A stretch of 64,000 nt of DNA, from assembly GCA_965261015.1 (NCBI GenBank), contig CBDHCC010000001.1, forward strand, positions 124,001 to 188,000, written 5' to 3'. The position numbers and the translations under genes are program-made. The notes beneath the pieces are model-generated. The model made no database searches, was not told the origin of the DNA, and saw nothing but the letters and a program-made list of their open reading frames with translations. This document shows, in pieces, positions 17,770 to 26,614 of this stretch. Every line of letters begins with the position of its first letter. Position 1 is the first letter of the stretch. The stretch comes from CBDHCC01 sp965261015. GTDB lineage: Bacteria > Pseudomonadota > Alphaproteobacteria > Sphingomonadales > Sphingomonadaceae.

Positions 17770-18001
17770 CCTGGGGGAGCCCTTCGTTGGCGTTTGCATC
17801 GTCGTTCGTCTGCCCCGTTTGTATGCTGTCACCGCGCAGGCTTCGCAACACGGTGTCCAGCTGACGGCACACCGAAATCCTGTGCGTCGGGTGGACTTCG
17901 CGGACCCTGCGGGACGGAGACGGACACACCTCGCCCTCCCGCGCCTGGTTCGACACCGGACACGGCGAGCGGCTTGATCCCTGTGGTTTGGACCTCCCGG
18001 C

Positions 18002-20296
18002 CTACCGGCTCCTCGCCGGTGCCACTTTTTCCAGGAAGCGGTTCGTCGTGAGCGCGCGGTGGATCAGGGTGTTCTCGCCCTGGAAGCCGTGCGCCTGGCC
18101 GGGATATACGGCCGTCTCGAACGGCACCCGCGCCTTTTGCAGCGCGGCGAACAGCCGCACGCTGTTGTCGAACACCACATTGTCGTCGCTCATCCCGTGT
18201 ATGACCAGCAGGGGATCGCGGATGCGTGCCGCGCGCGACAGGGCGTCGGCACGCTCGTACGCGCCGGGATCGGTGCGCGGGTCGCCAAGGTAGCGCTCCG
18301 TATAAGCGGTGTCGTAGAGGCTCCAGTCCGTCACCGGCGCGCCGGCGATGCCGCCCGCGAAGGCGCCGGGCGCCTCCTCCAGCAGGCGCAGCACCATATA
18401 GCCGCCATAGGACCAGCCGTTCGCCACCACGCGGTCCCCCGCCGCCCAGGGCTGCGCCTTCAGCCAGGCGAGGCCCGCCAGCTGGTCCGCCACCTCGACC
18501 CGGCTCAACTGCCGATAGATCGGCTCCTCAAAGGGGCGGCCGCGATTGCCCGATCCCCGATTGTCCAGGCGGAAGATCGCATAGCCCTGCTGCACCCACC
18601 AGCGGTCCGCGGGCGCGACCCAGCCGCGCGCCACGCGCTGCGCGTGCGGTCCACCATAGACGTCGAAGATCACCGGGAACGGCCCGGGTCCGTCCGGCCT
18701 CAGCACCTCCCAATGCAGCGTCTGCCCGTCGGCGGCCGCGATCGTGCCGTACTGCGGCTGGGTGAGCAGGCTCTGGTAGGGCGCGAACGGGTGCCCCGGC
18801 CCGACCCGGTTCTCCTCCACCCAGCGGGTCCGATGGCCCTCGGCGTCGGCCAGATAGACCTGCGGCGGCTGGACCGGGCTGTCGCGCTGGACAAGCAGGT
18901 GGTGGCCATCGCGGTCCAGGGTGCCGCTGTTCCAATAGCCGCGCTCCGTCAGACGCTCCGGCGCGCCGCTGCCATCGAGGCGCACGGCATAGAGGTGGCG
19001 CTCCAGCGGGGTCTCGCGATTGCCGACGACGAAGGCCGTGCCGCCCCGCTCGTCGACGCCCGCCACTCCGGCCACCGTCCAGTCGCCGCGCGTCAGCTGC
19101 GTCAGCGCGCCATTGCGCCAGCGATAGAGGTGCATGTGCCCATCGCGCTCGGACAGCCACAGAAAGCCGCCGCTTTTCAGCGGCACCAGCCCCGGCTCGC
19201 CGCCCTGACCGAAGCCGCTCGACGGCAGGTTGACGAAGGTGGCGGCGGTCTCCGCCAGGACCGGGCGTGCCGCGCCCGTCGCCGGATCGACTGCGAGCAG
19301 GTCCAGCCGCTTCTGATCGCGACTGAGGCGCTGCACCCACAGCGTCCCGCCGTCGGCCGACCAGTTAACCCGCGCCAGGTAGATGTCGGGATCGCCGCCC
19401 AGGTCCACCTGGACGCGGCCACCGCCATCGGCGCGCATCACGTAGAGGTCCACCCGCGCGTTGGCCGTGCCGGCGCGCGGATAGCGCTGGGCGATCAGCG
19501 CGCTGCCCTCCGCCCCGATCGCCAGCCTCTGCACCACGTCGACGCCGCTCTCGTCCACGCGCGCCACGGCGATCCGGCGATCGTCGGGGCTCCACCAGTG
19601 GCCGGTCGACCGGTCGAGCTCCTCCTGCGCCACGAACTCCGCCGAACCCCACGTCACCGTGTCGCTGGCACCTTCCGTCAGCTGCCGCTCGCGCCCGGTC
19701 GCGGTCTCCACCGTGAACAGCTCGCCGCCGCGCACGAAGCTGGCGTATCGGCCGGTCTCCGACAGCTTGGCGTCCAGCTCGGCGGCGTCCGTGTCGGTCA
19801 ATCGCCGGGGCTCGCCGTCGATGGGGGCGAGCCACAGATCGCCGTCCAGCGGCACCAGCAGCGCCCGTCCGTCCGGACCCCAGTCGTAGCTGACGATGCC
19901 GCGCGTGCCCGCGATCCGCAGCCGCTCGCGCCGCATCTTCTCCTCTTCGGAAATCGGCCGACCGCCCAGCTTCTCGCTGTCGACCAGCATCCGCTCGGCG
20001 CCCGTCTCGACGTCGATCGCCCACAGATCGTAGCGCTGCCGATCGTCGGCACGCGGCTTCAGCAGCGTCGCATAGTGTCCGTCCGGCGACAGCTTCAGCG
20101 CGCGCGGCCTCGGGCCGGAGAGGTCGGGGGAGCCATAGACCGCCTCCAAGGTCAACGGGCGGCCCTCGTCGGCCCGGGCCACACCGGTCACGCCGACCGA
20201 GGCCGCCAGGAGCAGGGCGGCCACCCGAAAGGTGTTTGGTCTGCAGCCCCGCTTCCTGAACTGCCGATGGGACCACGTCGTGCGATTATCGATCAT
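18002..20296 (-). CDS. Exported S9B dipeptidyl peptidase IV-like serine peptidase
   Basis: 764 residues with a hydrophobic export segment (about residues 24-42, ending Ala-Arg-Ala), a DPPIV beta-propeller and a C-terminal hydrolase. Triad: Ser629 in GWSYGGY, Asp704 in GMSDDN, His736 in GQAHGF. FVAQEELDR in the propeller matches the double-Glu motif that binds the substrate N terminus in DPPIV, which supports dipeptidyl release from peptide N termini. The products would be substrates for the POT transporter in this island. The ATG at 20296 is the only start that keeps the basic n-region. Confidence 0.9.
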   Translation of the reverse strand: MIDNRTTWSHRQFRKRGCRPNTFRVAALLLAASVGVTGVARADEGRPLTLEAVYGSPDLSGPRPRALKLSPDGHYATLLKPRADDRQRYDLWAIDVETGAERMLVDSEKLGGRPISEEEKMRRERLRIAGTRGIVSYDWGPDGRALLVPLDGDLWLAPIDGEPRRLTDTDAAELDAKLSETGRYASFVRGGELFTVETATGRERQLTEGASDTVTWGSAEFVAQEELDRSTGHWWSPDDRRIAVARVDESGVDVVQRLAIGAEGSALIAQRYPRAGTANARVDLYVMRADGGGRVQVDLGGDPDIYLARVNWSADGGTLWVQRLSRDQKRLDLLAVDPATGAARPVLAETAATFVNLPSSGFGQGGEPGLVPLKSGGFLWLSERDGHMHLYRWRNGALTQLTRGDWTVAGVAGVDERGGTAFVVGNRETPLERHLYAVRLDGSGAPERLTERGYWNSGTLDRDGHHLLVQRDSPVQPPQVYLADAEGHRTRWVEENRVGPGHPFAPYQSLLTQPQYGTIAAADGQTLHWEVLRPDGPGPFPVIFDVYGGPHAQRVARGWVAPADRWWVQQGYAIFRLDNRGSGNRGRPFEEPIYRQLSRVEVADQLAGLAWLKAQPWAAGDRVVANGWSYGGYMVLRLLEEAPGAFAGGIAGAPVTDWSLYDTAYTERYLGDPRTDPGAYERADALSRAARIRDPLLVIHGMSDDNVVFDNSVRLFAALQKARVPFETAVYPGQAHGFQGENTLIHRALTTNRFLEKVAPARSR

Positions 20297-20426
20297 GTCA
20301 CATCATGTATCCGCGCAAGAGCCTCGCGTCACCCAAGGCGGTTCAACAATGGCGTGCACCGCGCCGCTCTCACTGGCCTTCCGACGACAAACGGCACGCG
20401 GGTCATGTGCCGGCCGCATTCGCAAC

Positions 20427-20495
20427 GTGTTGGCTGACGAGGGCTACGATGCCGACCGGCCGCGCCGCTCGCTACGCGACAGGGCGCTGTTCTCG
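20427..20495 (+). pseudogene. IS5-family transposase remnant
   Basis: A short in-frame stretch reads VLADEGYDADRPRRSL, close to the conserved LADKGYDAD block around the second catalytic Asp of IS5-type DDE transposases. Nothing recognisable flanks it in the same frame and no terminal repeats are visible, so only a scrap remains. It lies between the S9B and katG genes, in a 256-base gap without other genes. Confidence 0.45.
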
Positions 20496-20552
20496 CCAGC
20501 GAGCCAACACAACTTCTTTCCTCCGACACTAACATTGAAGTGTCCTGCGACT

Positions 20553-22853
20553 TCACAAAGCCTTCACATCAAACCGATCCAGCAGCATCAGCTTATCCCA
20601 CGCGCTCACGAAGGTGCGCACGAACAGCTCGTGCCCGCCGTGCCCGGCGAAGGTCTCCGCGACTGAGCGCAGCTGCTCGTTCGATCCAAAGATCAGGTCG
20701 CATCGGGTCGCGGTGAACCGCGTCGTCCCGGTCGCCCGATCGTTCAGGACGAAGGAGCGGCTAGCCTCGTCCGACTTCTCCCATTTCAGGTCCATGCTCG
20801 TGACCGTCGTGAAAAAGTCGTTGGACAGCACGCCCACCTGGTCCGTGAAGACGCCGTGGTCCGATCCGTCGTGATTGGCGCCCAGGACGCGCAGGCCACC
20901 GGTCAGCGCCACCCATTGAGGGGCGGTCAGCGACAACAGATTGGCCTTGTCGAGGAACAGATCCTCCGTCGCCAAACGACCCTGCGTGATCACGTCGAAC
21001 TGCGGATCGACGTAATTGCGAAAGCCGTCCACCACCGGCTTCAGCCACTCGAAGCTCTCCTCGTCCGTCATCTCGGCGGTGGTGTCCATGCGGCCGGGCG
21101 CGAAGGGCACGGTCGTCGTCACACCGGCGTCAGAGGCGGCGCGCTCCACCGCGGCGCAGCCGCCCAGCACGATCAGGTCGGCCAGCGAGACCTTGACGTC
21201 CCCAGCCGCGGTCCCGTTGAACCGCTCCATCAGCGACCGCAGCGTGTCCAGAACGGGTCCGCAGCGTCGGTTGACGACCCAGTCCTTCTGCGGAGCCAGC
21301 GCCAGTCGTCCACCATTGGCACCCCCACGCTTGTCGCTGTCGCGATAGGTCGCGGCGGCCGAAAAGGCGGTGAAGACCAGGTCCGACACGCTGAGGCCGC
21401 TGGCGAGGATCGCGTCCTTGAGGGATGCGATCTCCGCATCGCCGATCAGAGGGTGGTCGACGGGCGGGATCGGATCCTGCCACAGCAGGTCCGGCTCGAT
21501 CGTGACCTCCGGACCAAGATACCGCTCCTTCGGCCCCATGTCGCGGTGAGTGAGCTTGTACCACGCTTTGGAAAAGGCGAGCGTGAACACGTCGAAATCG
21601 GCCAGGAACTTCTCGCAGACCTGCCGATAGGAGGGGTCGACCTTCAGCGCGATGTCGCTCGTCATCATCATCAGGTTGTTCATCTGACCCGGAATGTGCG
21701 CGTCCGGGGTCTTGGGCGCGCCGGGGTCGGTGGGTGTCCATTGAAGGGCGCCGGCGGGACTCTTCGTCTGCTGCCAGTCGAAGCGGAAGAGGTTTTCCAG
21801 GTAGGTATTGTCCCACTGCGTCGGATTGGGCGTCCAACTGCCCTCGATGCCGTTGGTCATCGTGTCCTCGGCATAGCCCTTGCCTTCGGGATTTCGCCAT
21901 CCGAGGCCCATTTCCTCCATCGGCGACATTTCGGGTGGAGGACCGATCCGGTCCGGGGCCGCCATGCCGTGGCTCTTGCCGAAGGCATGGCCGCCGGCGA
22001 TCAGCGCCACCGTCTCCTCGTCGTTCATCGCCATGCGAGTAAACGAAACTCGGATGTCGCGGGCCGAAGCCATCGGATCCCCGTTGCCATAGGGACCTTC
22101 CGGATTGACATAGATGAGCGCCTGGTGCGTCGCGGCGAGCGGGTTTTCCAGATCATAATCGGCATCGCCGTTGCGGCCACGCCATCGTTCGTCACGCATC
22201 ACCATGTCGTCAAAGGACTTGACCTCGGCGGGGTCCCAGACCTCCGGCCCCCAATAGGTGACGGTGTCCGCTTCCCAGGCGTCTCGGCGACCACCACCGA
22301 ATCCGTATGTCGGGAAGCCCATGATCTCCAACGCACAATTTCCCGTAAGCACGATCAGGTCGGCCCAAGACAGGGCCGAGCCGTATTTCCGCTTGATCGG
22401 CCATAGCAGCCGACGCGACTTGTCGGTGTTGCCATTGTCCCACCAGCTGTTGATCGGCGCGAACCGTTGCAGTGCCTCGCCGGCGCCGCCGCGTCCGTCG
22501 GCGATGCGATAGGTTCCCGCCGAATGCCACGCCATGCGGATCATCTGCGGACCGTAATTGCCATAGTCGGATGGCCACCAGTCCACAGACGTGGTGAGGA
22601 ACGATTTTATGCCGGCCTTAAGCTCATCGAGGTCGAGGGCTTCGAACGCGGCCCGGTAATCGAAGTCCGCGTCCAGTGGATTGGCGGCCGGACCAGCGCG
22701 GTGAAGCAGCTCTACCCTCAACCGGTTCGGATACCAATCCGACAAGGTGGGCGGCGTTCCGACGGCCCCGCCAATCCGATCCCCGCCAAACGGGCAACGG
22801 CCCGTCATTTCGGTGGTCTCTGTGTCCAGCCTGATCTTCGTCTGCTCGTTCAT
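20553..22853 (-). CDS. katG: Catalase-peroxidase KatG
   Basis: 766 residues, slightly longer than the usual 720-750. Distal heme side RMAWHSAG (Arg106, Trp109, His110), proximal His289 in GGHAFGKSHG. The catalase-specific Trp-Tyr-Met adduct partners are present at Trp109, Tyr248 (YVNPEGP) and Met274, with the same 26-residue Tyr-Met spacing as characterised KatG. It breaks down hydrogen peroxide and organic peroxides in the cytoplasm. It stands as a single gene with remnants on both sides; no OxyR site could be identified with confidence. Confidence 0.96.
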   Translation of the reverse strand: MNEQTKIRLDTETTEMTGRCPFGGDRIGGAVGTPPTLSDWYPNRLRVELLHRAGPAANPLDADFDYRAAFEALDLDELKAGIKSFLTTSVDWWPSDYGNYGPQMIRMAWHSAGTYRIADGRGGAGEALQRFAPINSWWDNGNTDKSRRLLWPIKRKYGSALSWADLIVLTGNCALEIMGFPTYGFGGGRRDAWEADTVTYWGPEVWDPAEVKSFDDMVMRDERWRGRNGDADYDLENPLAATHQALIYVNPEGPYGNGDPMASARDIRVSFTRMAMNDEETVALIAGGHAFGKSHGMAAPDRIGPPPEMSPMEEMGLGWRNPEGKGYAEDTMTNGIEGSWTPNPTQWDNTYLENLFRFDWQQTKSPAGALQWTPTDPGAPKTPDAHIPGQMNNLMMMTSDIALKVDPSYRQVCEKFLADFDVFTLAFSKAWYKLTHRDMGPKERYLGPEVTIEPDLLWQDPIPPVDHPLIGDAEIASLKDAILASGLSVSDLVFTAFSAAATYRDSDKRGGANGGRLALAPQKDWVVNRRCGPVLDTLRSLMERFNGTAAGDVKVSLADLIVLGGCAAVERAASDAGVTTTVPFAPGRMDTTAEMTDEESFEWLKPVVDGFRNYVDPQFDVITQGRLATEDLFLDKANLLSLTAPQWVALTGGLRVLGANHDGSDHGVFTDQVGVLSNDFFTTVTSMDLKWEKSDEASRSFVLNDRATGTTRFTATRCDLIFGSNEQLRSVAETFAGHGGHELFVRTFVSAWDKLMLLDRFDVKAL

Positions 22854-23107
22854 CTCGGTGCCCTCGCCATTCTCTTGCGCATTGGTGTTCGTCAGAAGGC
22901 AGCTTCACCTTCCATGTGGGGTTGCTCCTCGTCCAATGGATAAGGTGCCTCGCTTTCCGCCAGCTTCGTCTCGCAACGGCTTCAGAAGACACAACTGAAT
23001 TGGGGCGGGAGCGTATCCGCCTCAGACCCCTAAAACCTATTTCATCTTCTTGCGTGCGGCGGCTGACCGCCTCTTCCCGAGGCCGTGGAGCGCGGCGTCA
23101 GGCACGG

Positions 23108-23365
23108 CCCGTGGTCTTCCCGGTGCTCAGGAATGGAGAGTACGGCATCCTGAAGGCGTTCGCCCGTGAGCAGGAGACGCCCGACGTGCCCGGTCTGGAC
23201 CTGCCGGACAGCGACTTCGTCAAGCTGGCGGCGGGCCGTGGCTGCGCGGCCGCGCGGGTGACCGGGCAGGAGGACCGCGCTGGAGCACTTCGCCAGGCCT
23301 TTCGGAAATCCGGTTCCGCCCTGCTCGAGATCGCCATCATGTCGGACGTCGCCCCGCTATTCTGA
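23108..23365 (+). pseudogene. C-terminal remnant of a thiamine-diphosphate-dependent decarboxylase (benzoylformate decarboxylase-like)
   Basis: The open frame reads through unrelated sequence and then becomes a recognisable family tail: RNGEYGILKAF, a VPGLDLP turn, a DFVKLAAGRGC strand, RVT, and a closing segment ending in Ser-Ala-Leu-Leu-Glu-Ile. This is the last 80 or so residues of the ThDP-binding domain of benzoylformate/oxalyl-CoA-type decarboxylases; the NGEYG block follows the ThDP-Mg motif, which is missing. The remaining 450 residues are gone, so this is a deletion remnant. Confidence 0.65.
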
Positions 23366-23409
23366 ACCCTATGGGCGTGGCCGAGTTTGACCTACTCTGG
23401 AGGAACGAC

Positions 23410-24216
23410 ATGGCACTGACGATTGGAACCGGGCCGTTCGCCGACGACCCGGCCGGACGGTTCGACACACGGCCGCCGGCCACGCCCCTGCTCTATTGGG
23501 AGCCGTTCGGGAAACGGTTCCGCGTGGTGCTCGACGGGCAGACACTGGCCGACAGCCGCGACGCCCTCACCCTGCACGAGACCGGCGAGATGATGCGCGT
23601 CTGCGTTCCACCGAGCGACGTCCTCCGGGATCTGTTGACCCCGGGCGACACGACCGAGGCCGGTCGAAGGGGTTCTCTGCGGTTCTGGTCCTATGGATCG
23701 GGCGAACGCCCAATCGACGCGGTCGCCCAGTCGTTCGACGCGCCACCGGAAGCGGCCTCCGCTCTCGCCGGTCATGTGGTCTTCGACCTCGACAAGGTCG
23801 ACGCCTGGTATCTGGACGATGACCTCGGCTACGCGCACCCACGCAATCCCTACCATCGTGTCGACGTCCACATGTCCTCGAGCAGGGTGGTCGTCCGGTC
23901 CGGCGGTGTTACGATCGCCGAGAGCTCCGGACCGGCGATCCTGTACGAGACGGGCCTGCCGCCGCGTATCTACCTGCCGCCCGACGCGATCCAGTCGACG
24001 GTGCTGTCGAAGAGCGAGACCGTGTCGCGATGTCCCTACAAGGGCGATGGCCAGCATTGGCACGTCTTGGCCGGCGACCAGCGCGTCGAAGACGCGGCCT
24101 GGAGCCTCACGACGCCGATAGGGGACGCGTCGCGCATCCCGCGCTGGGTAAGCTTCTACCCCGACAAGGTCACCGTGGAGGTCGATGGGCGCAAGCTCAC
24201 CGACGCCGGCACCTGA
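23410..24216 (+). CDS. DUF427 domain-containing protein (two tandem domains)
   Basis: 268 residues. Two similar DUF427 units are visible, each with a pattern of VxxxGxxxAxSxxAxxLxExG (residues about 35-60 and 160-185); the second continues into YLPPDAI, the CPYKGDG(Q)HW block and a closing SFYPDKV, the strongest family hallmarks. The family folds as a small beta-barrel and has no established enzymatic role. The start at 23410 has GGAGGAACG just upstream, whereas the longer frame from 23371 has none. Confidence 0.85.
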   Translation: MALTIGTGPFADDPAGRFDTRPPATPLLYWEPFGKRFRVVLDGQTLADSRDALTLHETGEMMRVCVPPSDVLRDLLTPGDTTEAGRRGSLRFWSYGSGERPIDAVAQSFDAPPEAASALAGHVVFDLDKVDAWYLDDDLGYAHPRNPYHRVDVHMSSSRVVVRSGGVTIAESSGPAILYETGLPPRIYLPPDAIQSTVLSKSETVSRCPYKGDGQHWHVLAGDQRVEDAAWSLTTPIGDASRIPRWVSFYPDKVTVEVDGRKLTDAGT

Positions 24217-24274
24217 CCCGCTCGCCGCCGCAGGTCGGGACTATCGCAGCGCGGATCGCCGCCGGACCGATCTG

Positions 24275-25087
24275 ATGCCTGTTCACCTCTGCGTCGAGTG
24301 CGGCACCTCCTATCCCGAAGCGGTCCGTCCGCCGAACCGCTGCCCCATTTGCGAGGATGAGCGGCAATATGTGCCCCGGACCGGGCAGGCCTGGACGACG
24401 CTCGACGCCTTGCGCCGGGATCACGTCAACAGCTGGAGGATGCTTGAGCCCGGCTTGCTCGAGATCCACACCAAGCCCGATTTCGCGATCGCGCAAAGGG
24501 CGATGTTGGTCCGCACGCCGTCCGGCAACGTCCTGTGGGATTGCGTCGCGCTGATCGACGAGGCGACGATCGAGCTTATCAGAGGCTTGGGCGGCCTGGC
24601 CGGCATCGCCATCTCGCACCCGCACTATTACACCACCTGCCAGGACTGGGCGACGGCGTTCGACTGTCCCGTCTACCTCCATTCCGCCGACCGAGAGTGG
24701 TTGATGCGGCCGCACCCGGCCGTCGTGTGGTGGGACGGCGAGACGCTGGAGCTCAGCTCGCACGTGACACTCATCAGGTTGGGCGGTCATTTCGACGGTT
24801 CGACCGTGCTCCGCTGGTCGCCGGCGCGAGACGGCAAGGCCGTGCTGCTGACCGGCGACACCATCCAGTTGCTGCCGGACCCGAACCGCGTCACCTTCCT
24901 GTGGAGCTACCCCAACAAGATCCCGCTCTCCGCCCGCACGGTCCGCCGCATCGGCGACGCGATCGGCCGTTGGCGGGTCGATCGCGCCTACGGCTTCGAG
25001 CCCGGCCTGCGCATCGAAGCCGACGCCAGCGCCGCCATCGAGCATTCGGTCGAGCGTTATGTCGATCTCCTGTCCGAGGATCGGTGA
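24275..25087 (+). CDS. MBL-fold metallo-hydrolase with N-terminal zinc ribbon
   Basis: 270 residues. It begins with a rubredoxin-like CxxCG...CPIC zinc ribbon (residues 6-30). A metallo-beta-lactamase domain follows: SHPHYYTT in place of the classic HxHxDH, then GGHFDGS and LTGDTIQL for the later ligands. The HPHYY form is shared by a subgroup of MBL proteins of unknown substrate, so this is divergence rather than decay. It lies 58 bases after the DUF427 gene, probably in the same unit. The ATG at 24275 directly precedes the zinc ribbon. Confidence 0.82.
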   Translation: MPVHLCVECGTSYPEAVRPPNRCPICEDERQYVPRTGQAWTTLDALRRDHVNSWRMLEPGLLEIHTKPDFAIAQRAMLVRTPSGNVLWDCVALIDEATIELIRGLGGLAGIAISHPHYYTTCQDWATAFDCPVYLHSADREWLMRPHPAVVWWDGETLELSSHVTLIRLGGHFDGSTVLRWSPARDGKAVLLTGDTIQLLPDPNRVTFLWSYPNKIPLSARTVRRIGDAIGRWRVDRAYGFEPGLRIEADASAAIEHSVERYVDLLSEDR

Positions 25088-25103
25088 CCGCCATCTGATG
25101 CCT

Positions 25104-25310
25104 CTACGCGGCCCTGAACCCCGCAGGTTGTTGCGCCGTCAAGTTCGCCCCCCCCCTGACCCGCGACCAGCCTAGCAGCTCGTCGTCCCCGGCGACCGCA
25201 TGGCGCAACCCGCCGATCGCCAGCGCCAGCCGGTCCGCCACATCCTGAGGCCAAGGGCGGTTAAAGTGCCAGACGTGACCCCGACGCATGAGAGAGGCGG
25301 TCGAGGCCAT
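25104..25310 (-). pseudogene. Integrase-like N-terminal remnant next to tRNA-Leu
   Basis: A 68-codon frame starting at 25310 reads MRRGHVWHFNRPWPQDVADRL near its start. It resembles the DUF6538 segment (a leader of the form LxRRGxxWxFRRRVPxDL) found at the N terminus of many tyrosine recombinases. Similarity fades after about 28 residues and the frame ends; no catalytic Arg/His/Tyr domain follows. It lies 90 bases beyond the 3' end of the tRNA gene and reads away from it, the usual placing of an integrase gene after insertion at a tRNA 3' end. Confidence 0.45.
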
Positions 25311-25399
25311 CGGCGTCGGCTGCCATTCTGCGACGGTTTGCGGCGTCACCGAAGCTGAAAACCTAGCGTACCCGCCAGTCTCGGGACCTTGGAGGCCCC

Positions 25400-25486
25400 T
25401 GGTGCCCAGAAGAGGACTCGAACCTCCACGGCCTTGCGACCGCCAGCACCTGAAGCTGGTGCGTCTACCAATTCCGCCATCTGGGC
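25400..25486 (-). tRNA. tRNA-Leu (anticodon CAG), CCA encoded
   Basis: Read on the minus strand the gene starts GCCCAGATGGCGGAATTGG and ends TCTGGGCACCA, so the seven-base acceptor stem pairs perfectly. The anticodon arm is CCAGC-TTCAGGT-GCTGG, giving CAG. A long variable arm and the GGTTCGAGTCC T-arm mark a class II leucine tRNA. The 3' CCA is in the DNA. Confidence 0.97.
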
Positions 25487-25634
25487 ACGGGGTAGGCGGG
25501 GGCGGATAGCGGGGGGTGGGGGCGGCTGTCAAACGGCAAGGGGTGCCCGCCCCCATCGGCGCCACCCCTTGCCAAGCCGCCCGGGCGTCGCGCAAAGCGA
25601 CCGGGCAATCACCACCCGCTTCGCACAGGCGCCC

Positions 25635-26600
25635 ATGACCAAGCCCAAGGCCCTCCCGTCCGGCGCCAGCCCCTCGCGCGGCACGACGCTCGTCACGCTG
25701 TTCGGCGGGTCCGGCTTTGTCGGCCGCTACGTCGCCGCCGAGCTGTTGAAGGCCGGCGCGCGCGTCCGCCTGGCCGAACGCGATCCCAAGAACGCCTATT
25801 TCCTCAAACCATTGGGCGAGTTGGGTCAGACGCAGTTCGCGGCCGCCGACATCACGCGGCCCGACAGCGTGCGCCGCGCGGTGGCTGGGTCGGACGCGGT
25901 GATCAACCTGGTCGGCGTGCTGGCGGGCGATTTCGATGGAGTGCACGTCCGGGGTGCGCGCAACGTCGCCCAGGCCGCGATGGAGGCCGGCGCGGCCACG
26001 CTGGTCCAGATGTCGGCGATCGGCGCCGATCCCGACTCCGCCAGCCATTACGGCCAGTCGAAGGGCGAGGGCGAGCGCGCGGCGCGCGACACCTTTCCCG
26101 CCGCCACCATCCTGCGCCCGTCCATCGTGTTCGGGCGGGAGGACCGCTTCGTGAACCGCTTCGCCGGGATGATCCGGCTGGCCCCAATCGTGCCCGTCGT
26201 GGCACCCGGCGCGCTGTTCCAGCCCGTATTCGCCGGCGATGTCGGGCGGGCGACCGCGCTGGCCGCGCTGGACCGCGCCCATGCCGGCGCGACGTTCGAG
26301 CTGGGTGGCCCCGAAGTCCTGTCCATGCGCCAGCTGTTCGAATGGATCGCGCGCGCCATCGGGCGGACGCGCCTGTTCGTCGACGTGCCCGATGCCGTGG
26401 CGGGCGCGATGGCGGCGATGCCCGGCACCCCGATCACGACCGACCAGTGGCGCATGTTGCAGCGGCCCAATGTGGTCGACCCGGGCGCGCGCGGGTTGCC
26501 GGACCTCGGCATCCCGCCCGTCGCGCTGGACACCGTGGCGGACGGCTGGCTGACGCGCTATCGCCGCCACGGCCGCTTCGCCGCCCGCCCGTCCGTCTGA
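25635..26600 (+). CDS. NAD(P)-binding protein, complex I NDUFA9-like family
   Basis: 321 residues. A Rossmann motif LFGGSGFVGRYVA (about residues 23-35) opens an atypical short-chain dehydrogenase; SHYGQSKGEGE carries the YxxxK pair, and LRPSIVFGREDRF is typical of the NDUFA9/NmrA-like group. In mitochondria NDUFA9 is an accessory subunit of complex I; bacterial homologues are usually stand-alone NAD(P) proteins of unclear substrate. It lies 14 bases before uppP, an arrangement I recognise from other alphaproteobacteria. Confidence 0.85.
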   Translation: MTKPKALPSGASPSRGTTLVTLFGGSGFVGRYVAAELLKAGARVRLAERDPKNAYFLKPLGELGQTQFAAADITRPDSVRRAVAGSDAVINLVGVLAGDFDGVHVRGARNVAQAAMEAGAATLVQMSAIGADPDSASHYGQSKGEGERAARDTFPAATILRPSIVFGREDRFVNRFAGMIRLAPIVPVVAPGALFQPVFAGDVGRATALAALDRAHAGATFELGGPEVLSMRQLFEWIARAIGRTRLFVDVPDAVAGAMAAMPGTPITTDQWRMLQRPNVVDPGARGLPDLGIPPVALDTVADGWLTRYRRHGRFAARPSV

Positions 26601-26614
26601 CCTCCGCCGCCGCC

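Noticed and set aside
24593..24640. MBL protein lacking the HxHxDH motif, as a possible dead enzyme
   Set aside because: The HPHYY form followed by intact later ligands is characteristic of a known MBL subgroup.
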